DNA of 57,405 bases, taken from the NCBI GenBank assembly GCA_017405595.1, contig JAFRAC010000025.1:1-57405 (forward strand), written 5' to 3'. The notes beneath the pieces were generated by a model. The model was not told the origin of the DNA, ran no database searches, and saw nothing but the letters and a program-made list of their open reading frames with translations. Below, one piece after another: positions 44,525-53,702 of this stretch (its first letter is position 1; every line of letters begins with the position of its first letter). The translations under genes were made by a program, and so were the position numbers. Origin of the DNA: Thermoguttaceae bacterium. Its GTDB lineage: Bacteria; Planctomycetota; Planctomycetia; Pirellulales; Thermoguttaceae.

Positions 44525-45642
44525 AGGTGATGACCGTTGTCGGAACGCGCCCCGAAATTATCCGGCTTTCCCGCGTTCTCTGTGCTCTGGACCGCTACTT
44601 CGACCATAAAATCGTCCATACCGGGCAGAATTACGACTACGAGCTGAACCAGATCTTTTTTGAGGATCTGCAGCTGCGCAAGCCGGACTATTTCCTCGAC
44701 GCGGCAACGGGGAACAATGCCTCCGAGACGGTCGGCGCGATCATTGCCCGTGTCGACGCCGTCTTGGCCGACGAAAAGCCGGACGCGCTTCTCCTGCTGG
44801 GGGATACCAACAGCGCGCTGGCGGCGTATCCCGCCAAACGGCGGAAAATTCCGGTTTTCCACATGGAGGCGGGGAACCGCTGTTTCGACCAGCGTGTGCC
44901 CGAAGAGATCAACCGGAAAGTGGTCGATCATATCAGCGACATCAACCTTCCCTATTCCGACATTTCCCGCGAATACCTTCTGCGCGAAGGGCTCCCCCCC
45001 GACCGCGTGATCAAAACCGGCAGCCCGATGTACGAGGTGCTTACCTATTACCGGCCGGGAATCGAAAAGTCGGACGTCCTTTCGCGCCTCGGGCTGGAAA
45101 AGGGGAAATACTTTGTGATCAGCTCGCACCGCGAAGAGAACATCGACGACCCGCGCCAGTTTGAGGGGCTTGTCGAAATGCTCCGCCGCCTTGCCGGATA
45201 CGGCGAGCGGATCATCTTTTCGACCCATCCGCGTACACGCAAGCGGATCGAGGCCTCGGGAGCCGAGCTCAGTCCGCTGGTCGAACTGATGAAACCGCTC
45301 GGATTTCTCGATTACAACGCGCTCCAGCTCCACGCCCATGCCGTCCTTTCGGACAGCGGAACCATCAACGAAGAGTCGTCGATCCTGAACTTCCCCGCGA
45401 TCAACATCCGCAACGCCCACGAACGGCCCGAAGCGATGGAAGAGGGGGGCGCGATCCTGACCGGCTATTCCTGGCCGCGGATCGAAAACGCGCTGGCGAT
45501 CCTCGAAAACCAGAAGCGGGGCCAGGAGCGCACACTGCGCCCGGTCGCCGATTACTCGATGCCGAACGTCTCGGAAAAGGTCGCGCGGATCATTCTCGGC
45601 TACACCGATTACGTGAACCGGTTTGTCTGGCATAAAGGCTGA
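44521..45642 (+). CDS. capG: CapG-like UDP-N-acetylglucosamine 2-epimerase family enzyme
   Basis: A 373-residue non-hydrolysing 2-epimerase. VVGTRPEIIRLSRVL, HTGQNYDYELNQIFF, LGDTNSALAA and HMEAGNRCFDQRVPEEINR are the signature blocks; ISSHREENID and SDSGTINEESS complete the active site. The sequence is of the CapG/FnlC/WbjD type, which forms UDP-L-FucNAc from UDP-L-PneNAc. The start at 44521 overlaps the capF stop as ATGA, which fixes the start and supports coupled expression. A bidirectional terminator follows. Confidence 0.93.
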   Translation: MKVMTVVGTRPEIIRLSRVLCALDRYFDHKIVHTGQNYDYELNQIFFEDLQLRKPDYFLDAATGNNASETVGAIIARVDAVLADEKPDALLLLGDTNSALAAYPAKRRKIPVFHMEAGNRCFDQRVPEEINRKVVDHISDINLPYSDISREYLLREGLPPDRVIKTGSPMYEVLTYYRPGIEKSDVLSRLGLEKGKYFVISSHREENIDDPRQFEGLVEMLRRLAGYGERIIFSTHPRTRKRIEASGAELSPLVELMKPLGFLDYNALQLHAHAVLSDSGTINEESSILNFPAINIRNAHERPEAMEEGGAILTGYSWPRIENALAILENQKRGQERTLRPVADYSMPNVSEKVARIILGYTDYVNRFVWHKG

Positions 45643-45674
45643 AAGCGCCCTGTTTGAAAAACCGCCCGAACAAT

Positions 45675-45704
45675 AAAAAAAGAGGCCAGGCGGCCTCTTT
45701 TTTT
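45675..45704. terminator. Bidirectional terminator after capG
   Basis: AAAAAAAGAGGCC (45675-45687), loop AGGC, GGCCTCTTTTTTT (45692-45704). The A-run and T-run allow termination of both the gyrB-capG transcript and the convergent haem-protein gene. Confidence 0.9.
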
Positions 45705-45722
45705 ATCGGCGAAAATGCCGTG

Positions 45723-48659
45723 CTATTCCATTTCGGGCCCTTCGATCTCTTCGCCGTTCTGCTGGCGCCGCTGATCGTCCATGTTGAACGTGCCGTAGAA
45801 GAGGGCGTTGCCGCCGTCGATCCACGTGTAGAGCCTTTCCCATTCTTCGTCGGAAAGCTCCACATCGTGGTGTCCTTCCTTGAGCATTTTGACGAGCGGA
45901 CTCTGCCGCGAACCGAACAGGTACGGCGTGGTGAGCGGTTCATGGTTCCCGTCGGGCGCGCCCCAGTAGGTGAAGCTGACACGGTCGATGAGCGCGTTGT
46001 ACGATTTCGAGAACTGGCCTTCGGGGGTTCCCGTCAGCGTGATTCCCCCTTCCGGATCCTCTTCGCCGTGGCAGTCCGTGCAGTGACGGTCGAGGAGCGG
46101 CTGAACCAGGATCGGGTACGAGAACGGCTTTGAACCGCTCGGCGCGGGAATCAGTTTTTGCGGTTCCGTTTTACGCGAAGCGATCGTCGCCGCCGGAGTT
46201 GCGGGTACGGCGGCAAGCCGGTCTTCGTGGCAGCCGGTGCAGCTGACCGTTTCGCCCGGCTGGCCGTAGATGAGGCTCCGCATCCCCTGTACCATCTGTC
46301 CGTCTTCGCCGAGCGCCTGCAGGAGGAACGGAATCCGGGCGGGCACGACAAACTGCGCCGAACCGTCCTCTTCGACCGGCACGGTGCCGAGGATCTGTTT
46401 GCCCGGCGAAGCGTTGGCTTTGCCGACCATCGGGGTGTTGGCGTGGGGGGTGGTTTTCGGAAGAACCTGGACAATCCGGAGCGACTTGATCTTTTCGGGG
46501 ATCTCGAACGGCCAGCTTTCGTAGATGTTCTGAATGAAGAACTGGGCGGGTTTCAGGGAACCGTCCGGCCCGGCCGGTTCGGGAAGGGTCGAAACATATT
46601 TCGGCTGGTCCGGCCGCGGCGCAAGCGGCATCGCCCAGACACTCGAGATGTTCGGGTCGCGGTAGATCAGCTCCCGGCCCCCGAACGCGTCGCAGAAGTA
46701 GATGCCGAACTGGTTCGGAATGTTCGAGCCGATCTCGCCGATCAGTTTGTCGAACGAATAGGACGCGATGAAATACGTTTCGGAAAGGGGGAACGGCGAC
46801 TTGAAAACATGGACGGGCCAGCGGCGCTGCTCTTCGGGCTGGTCGGTGACCCGTTCGGCGGGCCGGTCGGACCGGTTGGCGTCCCACCCCCACTGGGCCT
46901 CTTCGTCGAACCGGTTAAAGTCGGTTCCCTCCCGCCCGGCGGGGAGGGGGACTTCCCCTTCGGGATAGAGCACTTCGGGGGTCAGCCGGGTGACGGCTTC
47001 CGCGCCGTCGACGCCGTGTGAATTGTCGAGGAGCATAACCGAGCCGGCGCTCATTCCGTGATGGGGGCCGCCGATGGCCATGATCTTGCTCGAGCCGGGG
47101 ATCGATTTCGGTTCCCAGACGCCGTTCGGATTGAACGTGTTGTTGCCGTAATAGATCCGCACGTCGGTGCCGTCGGGACGGGTCGACCAGAGGTTCTGGT
47201 AGTAGACCGCGTCGCGGTCGACGTAGTCCCAGCGGGTGTAGATGACGCGCCCGTCGTTCATCACGTCGGGTGTCCATTCATGGGTTTCGTGAACGGAGAT
47301 GGGGTGCGGGTCGGACCCGTCGTGACCGGCCACCGCCAGCGTGAAGACGGGACAGGGCCCCTTTCCGCACCGGTGGAACCCGCCGCGCCGGGTCGAGGAG
47401 AAGACGATCTTTCCGTCGGGCAGCTCGCGCGGCGCGAAATCGTCGCAGTCGCCTTCTGTGAGCTGGACGGGGTCGGACCCGTCGGCGTTCATGCGCCAGA
47501 TATGCTGATACTGATGCCCCCAGGTGGAGGGGAAGGACCATTTATCGGGTGCGGCTTCGGCGGCGCAGAAGGAGAAGAGGATCGACCGGCCGTCGTAGGA
47601 GACCGAGGGATAAAGGAAACCGCCGCTGGGGAAATCAGGAGTGAGGCAGCGGACGTCCATCGATTCGCCCGGTTTGTCGAGAACGAAGATGCCGCCGCCG
47701 GGCCGTGTTAAAAAGCCGTAAGACTGCGTGAGCTGATGACTGCCGACCGTCGGAACATGTTTGGCGAAAACGAGGGGGCCGGTGTTGAATTTCGGGTTGG
47801 CCAGGGTCGCCTGACGGCGGATCTGGTGAATCCAGCGCCAGATCATTTCGTAATTGAGGTCGGAGGCCTGGGGGTTATTGTTCAGTTCGTCGAATTTGCC
47901 GGAAAGGAACCGCAGGCGGTCCTCGAACGAGGCAAAGAGGTTCTCTTCCTCATCGGTCTCGGCATTTTCGGCCAGGTCGGCGAGCATGGCGCGGATCTGC
48001 GGGAGACGCTTTTCGATCGCCTGGCGGAACGTGCGCGGCTCGCGCGGGGTTCCGATCCCGTCCTGCATGCGCCAGTCCCATTCGATGAGTGATTCGGCGA
48101 TATAGGGGGCCATGTTCGGGGAGACCGGAATGGGACCGACGCCGATGGCGCGGCGCTCCGGGTCGAGGGAAAGGGGCCGGCCGCCGGCACGGAAATCGTC
48201 AAGGGTAAAACAGAGAGGCTGGTCGGCGGAGAGGGTGAACGTGTTGGAGGCGGTGTCGTAATCGGAGTCGTACTGGCCGGAGGGCCCTGTATTGGAACGG
48301 CCGCTGATCCCTGTGTTAAAGGAGCACGCATAGATGATTTTTTCGCCCGCGGCGGCGGGGACGGTCAGTTCGACTTTTTCGTTCGGCGCGAGGTCAATCG
48401 CAAGCCGGTAGTCCGGCTGACCGCCGGGCCCGGCATTCTCGTGTCCGAGGAGGAGGAGCTGGGTCTGTTTTTCGCCGTCGAAGTCGGCGAAGAACCAGAC
48501 GCCCGCGACCGTACCGTTCGTCGGCAGAATCGGTTTGCCGTCGATCGTGAGGGTCATTTTTGCCGCCGGCGGGGCTGCGGGCTCTTCGGCGCGGAGCGCC
48601 GCCGCCGGGAAAACGAGGGCCAGAAGGAAGAAGAGAACGGTTTTTCGATTCAGACGCAT
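45723..48659 (-). CDS. Secreted beta-propeller c-type-haem protein (hydrazine synthase alpha middle-domain-like family)
   Basis: A 978-residue secreted protein. The signal peptide (KTVLFFLLALVFPAAALRA) is followed by a region that starts VTLTIDGKPILP-like (MTLTIDGKPILP). A PD40/TolB-type propeller spans about 290-560 (IWRMNADGSDPVQLTEGDCD, PDGKIVFSSTRRGGFH, WSTRPDGTD). Near the C-terminus are two CxxCH motifs (CTGCH near residue 807, CTDCH near 859), so two covalent haems are expected. This is the layout of proteins annotated by similarity to the middle domain of anammox hydrazine synthase alpha. In non-anammox planctomycetes its function is unknown; a surface redox or sensing role is inference. 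GGAGG precedes the ATG. Confidence 0.87.
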   Translation of the reverse strand: MRLNRKTVLFFLLALVFPAAALRAEEPAAPPAAKMTLTIDGKPILPTNGTVAGVWFFADFDGEKQTQLLLLGHENAGPGGQPDYRLAIDLAPNEKVELTVPAAAGEKIIYACSFNTGISGRSNTGPSGQYDSDYDTASNTFTLSADQPLCFTLDDFRAGGRPLSLDPERRAIGVGPIPVSPNMAPYIAESLIEWDWRMQDGIGTPREPRTFRQAIEKRLPQIRAMLADLAENAETDEEENLFASFEDRLRFLSGKFDELNNNPQASDLNYEMIWRWIHQIRRQATLANPKFNTGPLVFAKHVPTVGSHQLTQSYGFLTRPGGGIFVLDKPGESMDVRCLTPDFPSGGFLYPSVSYDGRSILFSFCAAEAAPDKWSFPSTWGHQYQHIWRMNADGSDPVQLTEGDCDDFAPRELPDGKIVFSSTRRGGFHRCGKGPCPVFTLAVAGHDGSDPHPISVHETHEWTPDVMNDGRVIYTRWDYVDRDAVYYQNLWSTRPDGTDVRIYYGNNTFNPNGVWEPKSIPGSSKIMAIGGPHHGMSAGSVMLLDNSHGVDGAEAVTRLTPEVLYPEGEVPLPAGREGTDFNRFDEEAQWGWDANRSDRPAERVTDQPEEQRRWPVHVFKSPFPLSETYFIASYSFDKLIGEIGSNIPNQFGIYFCDAFGGRELIYRDPNISSVWAMPLAPRPDQPKYVSTLPEPAGPDGSLKPAQFFIQNIYESWPFEIPEKIKSLRIVQVLPKTTPHANTPMVGKANASPGKQILGTVPVEEDGSAQFVVPARIPFLLQALGEDGQMVQGMRSLIYGQPGETVSCTGCHEDRLAAVPATPAATIASRKTEPQKLIPAPSGSKPFSYPILVQPLLDRHCTDCHGEEDPEGGITLTGTPEGQFSKSYNALIDRVSFTYWGAPDGNHEPLTTPYLFGSRQSPLVKMLKEGHHDVELSDEEWERLYTWIDGGNALFYGTFNMDDQRRQQNGEEIEGPEME

Positions 48660-48775
48660 GGAAGCCTCCGTGAGATTCTGTTCGGAACGAAACTGCCTCC
48701 ATTCTAACAGAGGCGTCTGTCCAAAGATAGAGGGTGCCGGCGGAATCCGTTCTTTTCGGCGCCGCTTTTTTCGGA

Positions 48776-48781
48776 TATAAT
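48776..48781 (+). promoter_or_regulatory. Consensus -10 box before the MFS-transporter gene
   Basis: TATAAT lies about 80 bp before the start, with a T-rich but poor -35 (about 48753). The divergent minus-strand gene has TAGAAT-like sequence in the same 200-bp region. Confidence 0.4.
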
Positions 48782-48862
48782 GACGGGGAGTGCGGAAGGG
48801 GAATCTTTGAACCTGCCCTTTTCGGCACTGTCGGCAAACAGCTGTTTTCCGAGGAAAGATCG

Positions 48863-50149
48863 ATGACGCAGAAAACCTCCCGGTCCGGTTCCGTTCCGTC
48901 CTTCTACAAGTGGGAACTCTTGCTCCTTCTCTTTCTCGCCTACTTCTTTCATCAGGCCGACCGCGCGATCTTCGGGGTGGTCACGAGCGATATCCAAAAC
49001 GACCTCGGGCTTTCGAACACTCAGATCGGCACGGCCCAGACGGTGATGTTTCTCACCCTGGCGGTCATGGTGCCGATCGCCGGGTTTGTCGGCGACCGGT
49101 TCAGCAAAAAATGGATCATTACCGGAAGCATCCTTTTCTGGTCTCTTGCCACCATGCTGACCGGCTGGGTCGGGGGACTTCTGGGGATCATCCTCATCCG
49201 GAGCATCGCGACCGCCGGGAGCGAATCGTTTTACGCCCCGTCGGCGGTCGCGCTGATCGCCGACTGGCATAAGAAGACGCGTTCGATCGCCCTTTCGGTT
49301 CATCAGGCCGCGCTCTACATCGGCGTGATCACCAGCGGCACGGTTGCCGGGTGGGTCTCGATGAAATACGGATGGCGGGCCGCCTTCTATCTTTTCGGCG
49401 GGATCGGGTTCCTGGTCGGGGTCTCGTTCATCTTCCGGCTGAAAGGGGGGCCGGGCGAGGAATCGTCCCCGCCGCCGCAGGCCGCCGGCGGTCTTCCGGC
49501 CGAAAAGTCCCCCACCATCTTCCAGACGGTCCGCACGCTGGTCACCACCCCTTCGGTTCTCCTTCTGACGACCGGGTTTGTGGCGATCGTCTTTGTGAAC
49601 AACGCGTATCTTTCGTGGGCGCCGAAATTCCTGCAGGAAAAGTTTCAGCTCTCTCCCGCCGCCGCCGGAACGAACTCGATGTTCTGGCATCATATCGCCG
49701 CGCTCATCTTCATCATGCTCAGCGGCACGGTTTCCGACCTGATGGTGCGCCGGGCGCCGCGGTTCCGCGTCGCGCTGCAGTGCGCGTCGATGCTCATCGG
49801 CGTGCCGGTCATCTACCTGATGGGGAAAACCGATTCGCTGACCGTGGTCTGCGCCGCGATGTTCCTCTTCGGCGCGATGCGGGGCCTGTACGAGGCGAAT
49901 ACGCAGGCGTCGGTCTTCGATGTGGTCGAGCCGCGCATGCGTTCGTCCCTGGTCGGACTGATGGTGATGACCGCGTTTCTCATCGGTTCGCTTTCCCCCC
50001 TCCTTTTGGGGAAACTTCAAGACATCTACGGGCCCGCCGAGGGGATCTCGCGCGGTTTTGTGTTCCTTTCGTTCTCGTGGCTTTTGGGGGGAACGGCCGT
50101 TTTGATTTGCGCGCTGTTCACGTTCAGGCGGGACCGCATCTCCGAATAA
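48863..50149 (+). CDS. Major facilitator superfamily transporter
   Basis: A 428-residue membrane protein with about 12 transmembrane helices. The MFS signature between TM2 and TM3 is GFVGDRFSKKW (a form of GxLaDrxGrr), and the start YKWELLLLLFLAYFFHQADR with a central Asp is typical of the ACS/sugar-acid-type subfamily. A charged, Pro-rich loop (about residues 195-215) divides the halves. GAGGAAAG precedes the ATG at 48863; a longer reading from 48734 has no hydrophobic or conserved content. The substrate is unknown. The SIS-domain gene follows 43 bp downstream, so a sugar-related substrate is plausible. Confidence 0.9.
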   Translation: MTQKTSRSGSVPSFYKWELLLLLFLAYFFHQADRAIFGVVTSDIQNDLGLSNTQIGTAQTVMFLTLAVMVPIAGFVGDRFSKKWIITGSILFWSLATMLTGWVGGLLGIILIRSIATAGSESFYAPSAVALIADWHKKTRSIALSVHQAALYIGVITSGTVAGWVSMKYGWRAAFYLFGGIGFLVGVSFIFRLKGGPGEESSPPPQAAGGLPAEKSPTIFQTVRTLVTTPSVLLLTTGFVAIVFVNNAYLSWAPKFLQEKFQLSPAAAGTNSMFWHHIAALIFIMLSGTVSDLMVRRAPRFRVALQCASMLIGVPVIYLMGKTDSLTVVCAAMFLFGAMRGLYEANTQASVFDVVEPRMRSSLVGLMVMTAFLIGSLSPLLLGKLQDIYGPAEGISRGFVFLSFSWLLGGTAVLICALFTFRRDRISE

Positions 50150-50192
50150 CAGACTCCCAGACGAGTGTAACAACGGAAAAGGATTTTTGACC

Positions 50193-51995
50193 ATGGCATT
50201 GACGACACCCGAAGAGCGGGCCGACCAATTCATTAACGAGGAAAAACAGTTTCAGCTCGGTTTTCTGATTACCGAACAGTCCCATCCGAAGACGCGCGGG
50301 CTTTCGGACGCGCTGGCCGAAGAGACGCAAAGAGGGCTCGAAATGCTCTATTCAGTCGACGACGATATTCCCCCCGTCTTCGAGAGGGTGATCGCCTCCG
50401 AGGCGTACGCGGCCCTTTGCGCCTCGATGAAACGGTCGCTTCTCGAAGGGGGCCGGGTCATCTTCAGCGGCTGCGGGGCGACGGGGCGGCTTGCAATCCT
50501 TCTGGACGCGGCGAACCGGCGGTTCTGGACCGGGCTCTTCGAACGGGAACCGGACCTCAAAGAGGCGTGCCGGGGATGGTTCGAGGCGACCGGAGCGGTG
50601 ATGACCGGCGGCGATTACGCGCTGGTGAAATCGGTCGAGTCGTTCGAGGATTATGCCGCGTTCGGATACCGGCAGATGAACGAGCGGAATCCGGGACCCG
50701 CCGATACCGTTGTGGCGATCAGCGAAGGGGGGGAAACCTCGTCGGTGATCGGAACGATTCATGCCGGTCTCGATGCCGGCTCTCAGGTCCATTTCCTGTT
50801 CAATAACCCGGCATCGCTCATGGCCGAACGGATCACCCGTTCCCGCGAAGTGATCGAGGATCCGCGTGTGAACGTTCTCGACCTGACAACCGGCCCGATG
50901 GGGATTGCCGGCTCGACCCGCATGCAGGCGACCACCGCCGAAATGCTCGTCGCCGGTTCGGCGTTCGAGACGGCGCTCTACGGAGCGGCGCGGGAAAAGT
51001 TTCCTGCCGAAATCTTTCAGCGGCTCGGCCTTTCCCCCAGCGATCCGCAAGAGACCGCCGCCCGGTTCCGCACGCTGCTGGCCCAGCTCCGCACCGCCGA
51101 GAATCTGCGGACCGCATCGGACTACATCGACTTCGAGGCGGAAATCTACGCGCGCGGCGGACGTGTGACCTATTTCGCCGACGCCGCGATGATCGACATC
51201 TTTACCGACACCACGGAACGTTCCCCCACATTCAAAATCCCGCCGTTCCGCGCCAACAACGATGACAGCTCGCCCGCCCCCTGGGCGCTGGTGAAAGACC
51301 CGCTTCACGATTCGGTTTCGGCGTGGAACTCGATCCTTTACCATCAGCCGAACTGTATTGCATGGACCCCCGGCGAGTACCGCGAGATGGGCGCGCCGGA
51401 ACAGATTGCCGCCGATCCGCCGAAGATCGGGGTCGGGGAACTCTACCGGTTCCAGATCGGGAACGAGCCGGATCCTTCCCGAACCGAGGTGACGCCGAAC
51501 GCCGCGGTCGCGCTCCTTCTCGGGGGCGAGGCGGCGGCGCACACCGCGCCCGCGGCCGATTCGTGGCGGCAGGCGTTCGACGGCGAAACTTCCGCCTACC
51601 AAACGAAAGCCGTGCTGGCGATCGGGCCCGAACGCCCCGGCCAGGCCGGGTTCGGCCGGACGTTTGCCATACAGGTGGATCTGCCCCCGACCCCGCTCGA
51701 CCTTTTCGGTCATCTTGCGCCGAAACTGGCGCTCAACAACATCTCGAGCGCGACGATGGGGAAACTCGGGCGCCTTTCGAGCAACTGGATGGCGCACGTG
51801 GCGGCTTCCAACAAGAAACTGATCGACCGGAGTATCCGCCTGGCGGCGGAACTGGGCGGGGTCGATTACCGCACCGCGGCGATCGAGTTTTTCCGCACGC
51901 TCGACGAACTGGAATCGCTCCCGCCGCAGGAGGCCGGTACGGTTTCCCCCGCCGCCCGCGCCGCCGAGAATCTCCGGCGCCGGAAGGGGGCCTGA
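50193..51995 (+). CDS. Double-SIS-domain protein related to glucokinase regulatory protein and MurQ
   Basis: A 600-residue protein with two SIS domains, close in length to animal glucokinase regulatory protein (GKRP) and twice the size of MurQ. SIS1 begins SHPKTRGLSDALAEE and SGCGATGRLAILLDAANRRF, which matches MurQ/GKRP glycine-loop sequences; AISEGGETSSVIGTI is the phosphosugar loop and PMGIAGSTRMQATTAEML the following signature. SIS2 covers about residues 320-560. MurQ cleaves N-acetylmuramate 6-phosphate; GKRP binds fructose phosphates. Which of these this protein does is not clear. The ATG at 50193 has AAAGGA upstream. The MBL-fold gene starts 2 bp after its stop. Confidence 0.85.
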   Translation: MALTTPEERADQFINEEKQFQLGFLITEQSHPKTRGLSDALAEETQRGLEMLYSVDDDIPPVFERVIASEAYAALCASMKRSLLEGGRVIFSGCGATGRLAILLDAANRRFWTGLFEREPDLKEACRGWFEATGAVMTGGDYALVKSVESFEDYAAFGYRQMNERNPGPADTVVAISEGGETSSVIGTIHAGLDAGSQVHFLFNNPASLMAERITRSREVIEDPRVNVLDLTTGPMGIAGSTRMQATTAEMLVAGSAFETALYGAAREKFPAEIFQRLGLSPSDPQETAARFRTLLAQLRTAENLRTASDYIDFEAEIYARGGRVTYFADAAMIDIFTDTTERSPTFKIPPFRANNDDSSPAPWALVKDPLHDSVSAWNSILYHQPNCIAWTPGEYREMGAPEQIAADPPKIGVGELYRFQIGNEPDPSRTEVTPNAAVALLLGGEAAAHTAPAADSWRQAFDGETSAYQTKAVLAIGPERPGQAGFGRTFAIQVDLPPTPLDLFGHLAPKLALNNISSATMGKLGRLSSNWMAHVAASNKKLIDRSIRLAAELGGVDYRTAAIEFFRTLDELESLPPQEAGTVSPAARAAENLRRRKGA

Positions 51996-51997
51996 CC

Positions 51998-52822
51998 GTG
52001 AGAGTCTCCGGAGACGACACGGCTCTCTTCTACCCGATTTCGAGCGGCAGCTGCGGCAACGCGGTTTACGTCCGGTGCGGAGAAACGCCGTTTCTGATCG
52101 ATTGCGGACTGCCGGGATGCCGGATCGAACGCGCGCTGCGGGCGATCGGCGAAGATCCCGCCGGGCTTTCGTTCATTCTTGTCACACACGCGCATGCCGA
52201 CCATACCAGCGGGATCGGCGTGATGGCCCGCAGATACCGTCTGCCGGTTTATGCCAGCAGCGGCACGTGGGAATGGATGCGGCGCGACGAGCGGTTGGGG
52301 GTGATCCCCGAAGAGTGCCGCCGCGAGTTCTTCCGCGATCCGGAAATCGACTCTCTTCCCCCGTCGATCAGCATTTCCGCCTTTTCGACCCCGCACGACG
52401 CCCTCGATTCGGTCGGCTACCGGATCGCCTACAACGGCCGTGCCGCGGCGGTGGCGACCGACCTGGGCTACGTCTCCCTCGAGGTCCGGGCCGCACTGGA
52501 AGGGGCCGATCTGGTTCTCCTCGAATCGAACCACGACGTGGAGATGCTCGAAAACGGGCATTATCCCGAAGACCTGAAAAAGCGCGTTCGCGGGAACCGC
52601 GGCCATCTTTCGAACCGGGACGCCGGCCGCCTCGCCGCCGAACTGGTCCGGAAGGGGACAACGAAGATCTATCTCGGCCATATCAGCCAGGACAACAACA
52701 CCCCCCGGCTGGCGCTGGAAACCGTTCGGCGCGAACTGCGCGGCGCGGGAATCGATCCGCAAACCGACGTCCGGCTCCTGCTGGCGAAACGGGGCGAGCC
52801 GTCCGAGGCGTGTTACTGGTAG
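51998..52822 (+). CDS. YycJ/WalJ-type metallo-beta-lactamase-fold hydrolase
   Basis: A 274-residue MBL-fold protein. The N-terminus reads FYPISSGSCGNAVYVRCG, typical of the YycJ subfamily, and the metal site is THAHADHTSG (HxHxDH), followed by FSTPHDALDSVGY, ATDLGYVS, LLESNHDVEML and YLGHISQDNNTP. The family consists of putative 5'-3' exonucleases that act in DNA mismatch repair or cell-wall control; the reaction here is inferred from the family. GTG at 51998 is chosen because AAGGGGG lies 8 bp upstream and it follows the SIS stop by 2 bp. RNase HI is 32 bp downstream. Confidence 0.9.
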   Translation: MRVSGDDTALFYPISSGSCGNAVYVRCGETPFLIDCGLPGCRIERALRAIGEDPAGLSFILVTHAHADHTSGIGVMARRYRLPVYASSGTWEWMRRDERLGVIPEECRREFFRDPEIDSLPPSISISAFSTPHDALDSVGYRIAYNGRAAAVATDLGYVSLEVRAALEGADLVLLESNHDVEMLENGHYPEDLKKRVRGNRGHLSNRDAGRLAAELVRKGTTKIYLGHISQDNNTPRLALETVRRELRGAGIDPQTDVRLLLAKRGEPSEACYW

Positions 52823-52854
52823 CCCGAAGAGCGAAATCACACGGAAAGACTGTC

Positions 52855-53304
52855 ATGACCAGTGTCATTCTCTACACCGACGGCGCGTGCAGCGGAAACC
52901 CCGGTCCGGGGGGCTGGGGCTTCATTATGGAACACCCCGAATCGGGAAAACGGCTCGCGCGCAGCGGGGGCGAGGTGCAGACCACCAACAACCGGATGGA
53001 ACTGATGGCGGTCATCGAGGGGCTTTCGGCACTGAAACAGCCGTGCCGGGTCGAGGTGGTCAGCGACAGCGCCTACGTGCTGAACGGCCTGTCGAGCTGG
53101 ATGAAATCGTGGAAGGCGAACGGCTGGCGCCGCCGGGAAGGGAAAACCTGGAAAGAGGTGAAGAACGTCGATCTCTGGCAGCGGCTCGACGAACTGATGA
53201 AAATCCATTCTCTTCAATTCACTAAAATCAAAGGCCACGCCGGCCACCCGCAGAACGAGGAGTGCGACCGGATGGCGGTCGAGGAGTCGCGGCGGTTTAA
53301 GTAA
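52855..53304 (+). CDS. rnhA: Ribonuclease HI
   Basis: A 149-residue RNase H that cuts the RNA strand of RNA-DNA hybrids. The four acidic active-site residues are visible in YTDGACSGNPGPGGWG (Asp), TNNRMELMAVIEGL (Glu), VVSDSAYVLNGL (Asp) and ECDRMAVEE (Asp). WRRREGKTW lies in the basic handle region seen in E. coli RNase HI. GGAAAG lies before the ATG. It is the last gene of the transcript that begins with the MFS transporter. Confidence 0.95.
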   Translation: MTSVILYTDGACSGNPGPGGWGFIMEHPESGKRLARSGGEVQTTNNRMELMAVIEGLSALKQPCRVEVVSDSAYVLNGLSSWMKSWKANGWRRREGKTWKEVKNVDLWQRLDELMKIHSLQFTKIKGHAGHPQNEECDRMAVEESRRFK

Positions 53305-53311
53305 GGGAGAG

Positions 53312-53333
53312 CCCCCGTGCGCGGGGGGGCTGT
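53312..53333 (+). terminator. GC-rich hairpin after rnhA
   Basis: AGCCCCCG and CGGGGGGGCT form a strong stem with loop TGCG, followed by a short GTTCT. The T-run is poor. The rest of the 400-bp gap before 53703 holds no gene; a weak inverted repeat (AAAGAAG...CTTCTTT, about 53589-53642) and the promoter below were seen. Confidence 0.5.
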
Positions 53334-53462
53334 TCTCAGCCGTTTAGAAGTTATCGAAGTCTGCGGCGGGACTGGCGGGGCGGCAGCCAGTAAGGAAGGT
53401 GTCGGGAAGGGAACGGCCCGGTTTTTCGAAAAATTTCCGCTTTTTTGTAAATTCTTTCTTTC

Positions 53463-53491
53463 TTGCTTTTCCGATTCGTTTCCGTTATTTT
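53463..53491 (+). promoter_or_regulatory. Possible promoter for the 53703 gene
   Basis: TTGCTT (53463-53468), a 17-bp spacer and TATTTT (53486-53491). The leader would be about 205 nt. Confidence 0.4.
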
Positions 53492-53702
53492 AGCCTCATC
53501 TGAGTTGCTGACTGTTTCCCTTCACTTTTCCGGCTGAGGGGAATTTGCGGTGAACGAAAGGACCCGGGACGATCAGGTTTCCGCCCAAAGAAGAGGAATG
53601 GACCGTCCCACTCGGTCTCTTCACTTGGGCTGTCCCCTTCTTTGCCGGGGAAATTTTTGATTCCCGCAGATCGCTCTCCCGAAGCTTAAAAGGAGGCTCT
53701 CT

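Noticed and set aside
45723..48659. Anammox (hydrazine synthase) metabolism
   Set aside because: Only one protein with the alpha middle-domain look is present, without beta/gamma subunits or hydrazine dehydrogenase. Such homologues are common in non-anammox planctomycetes.
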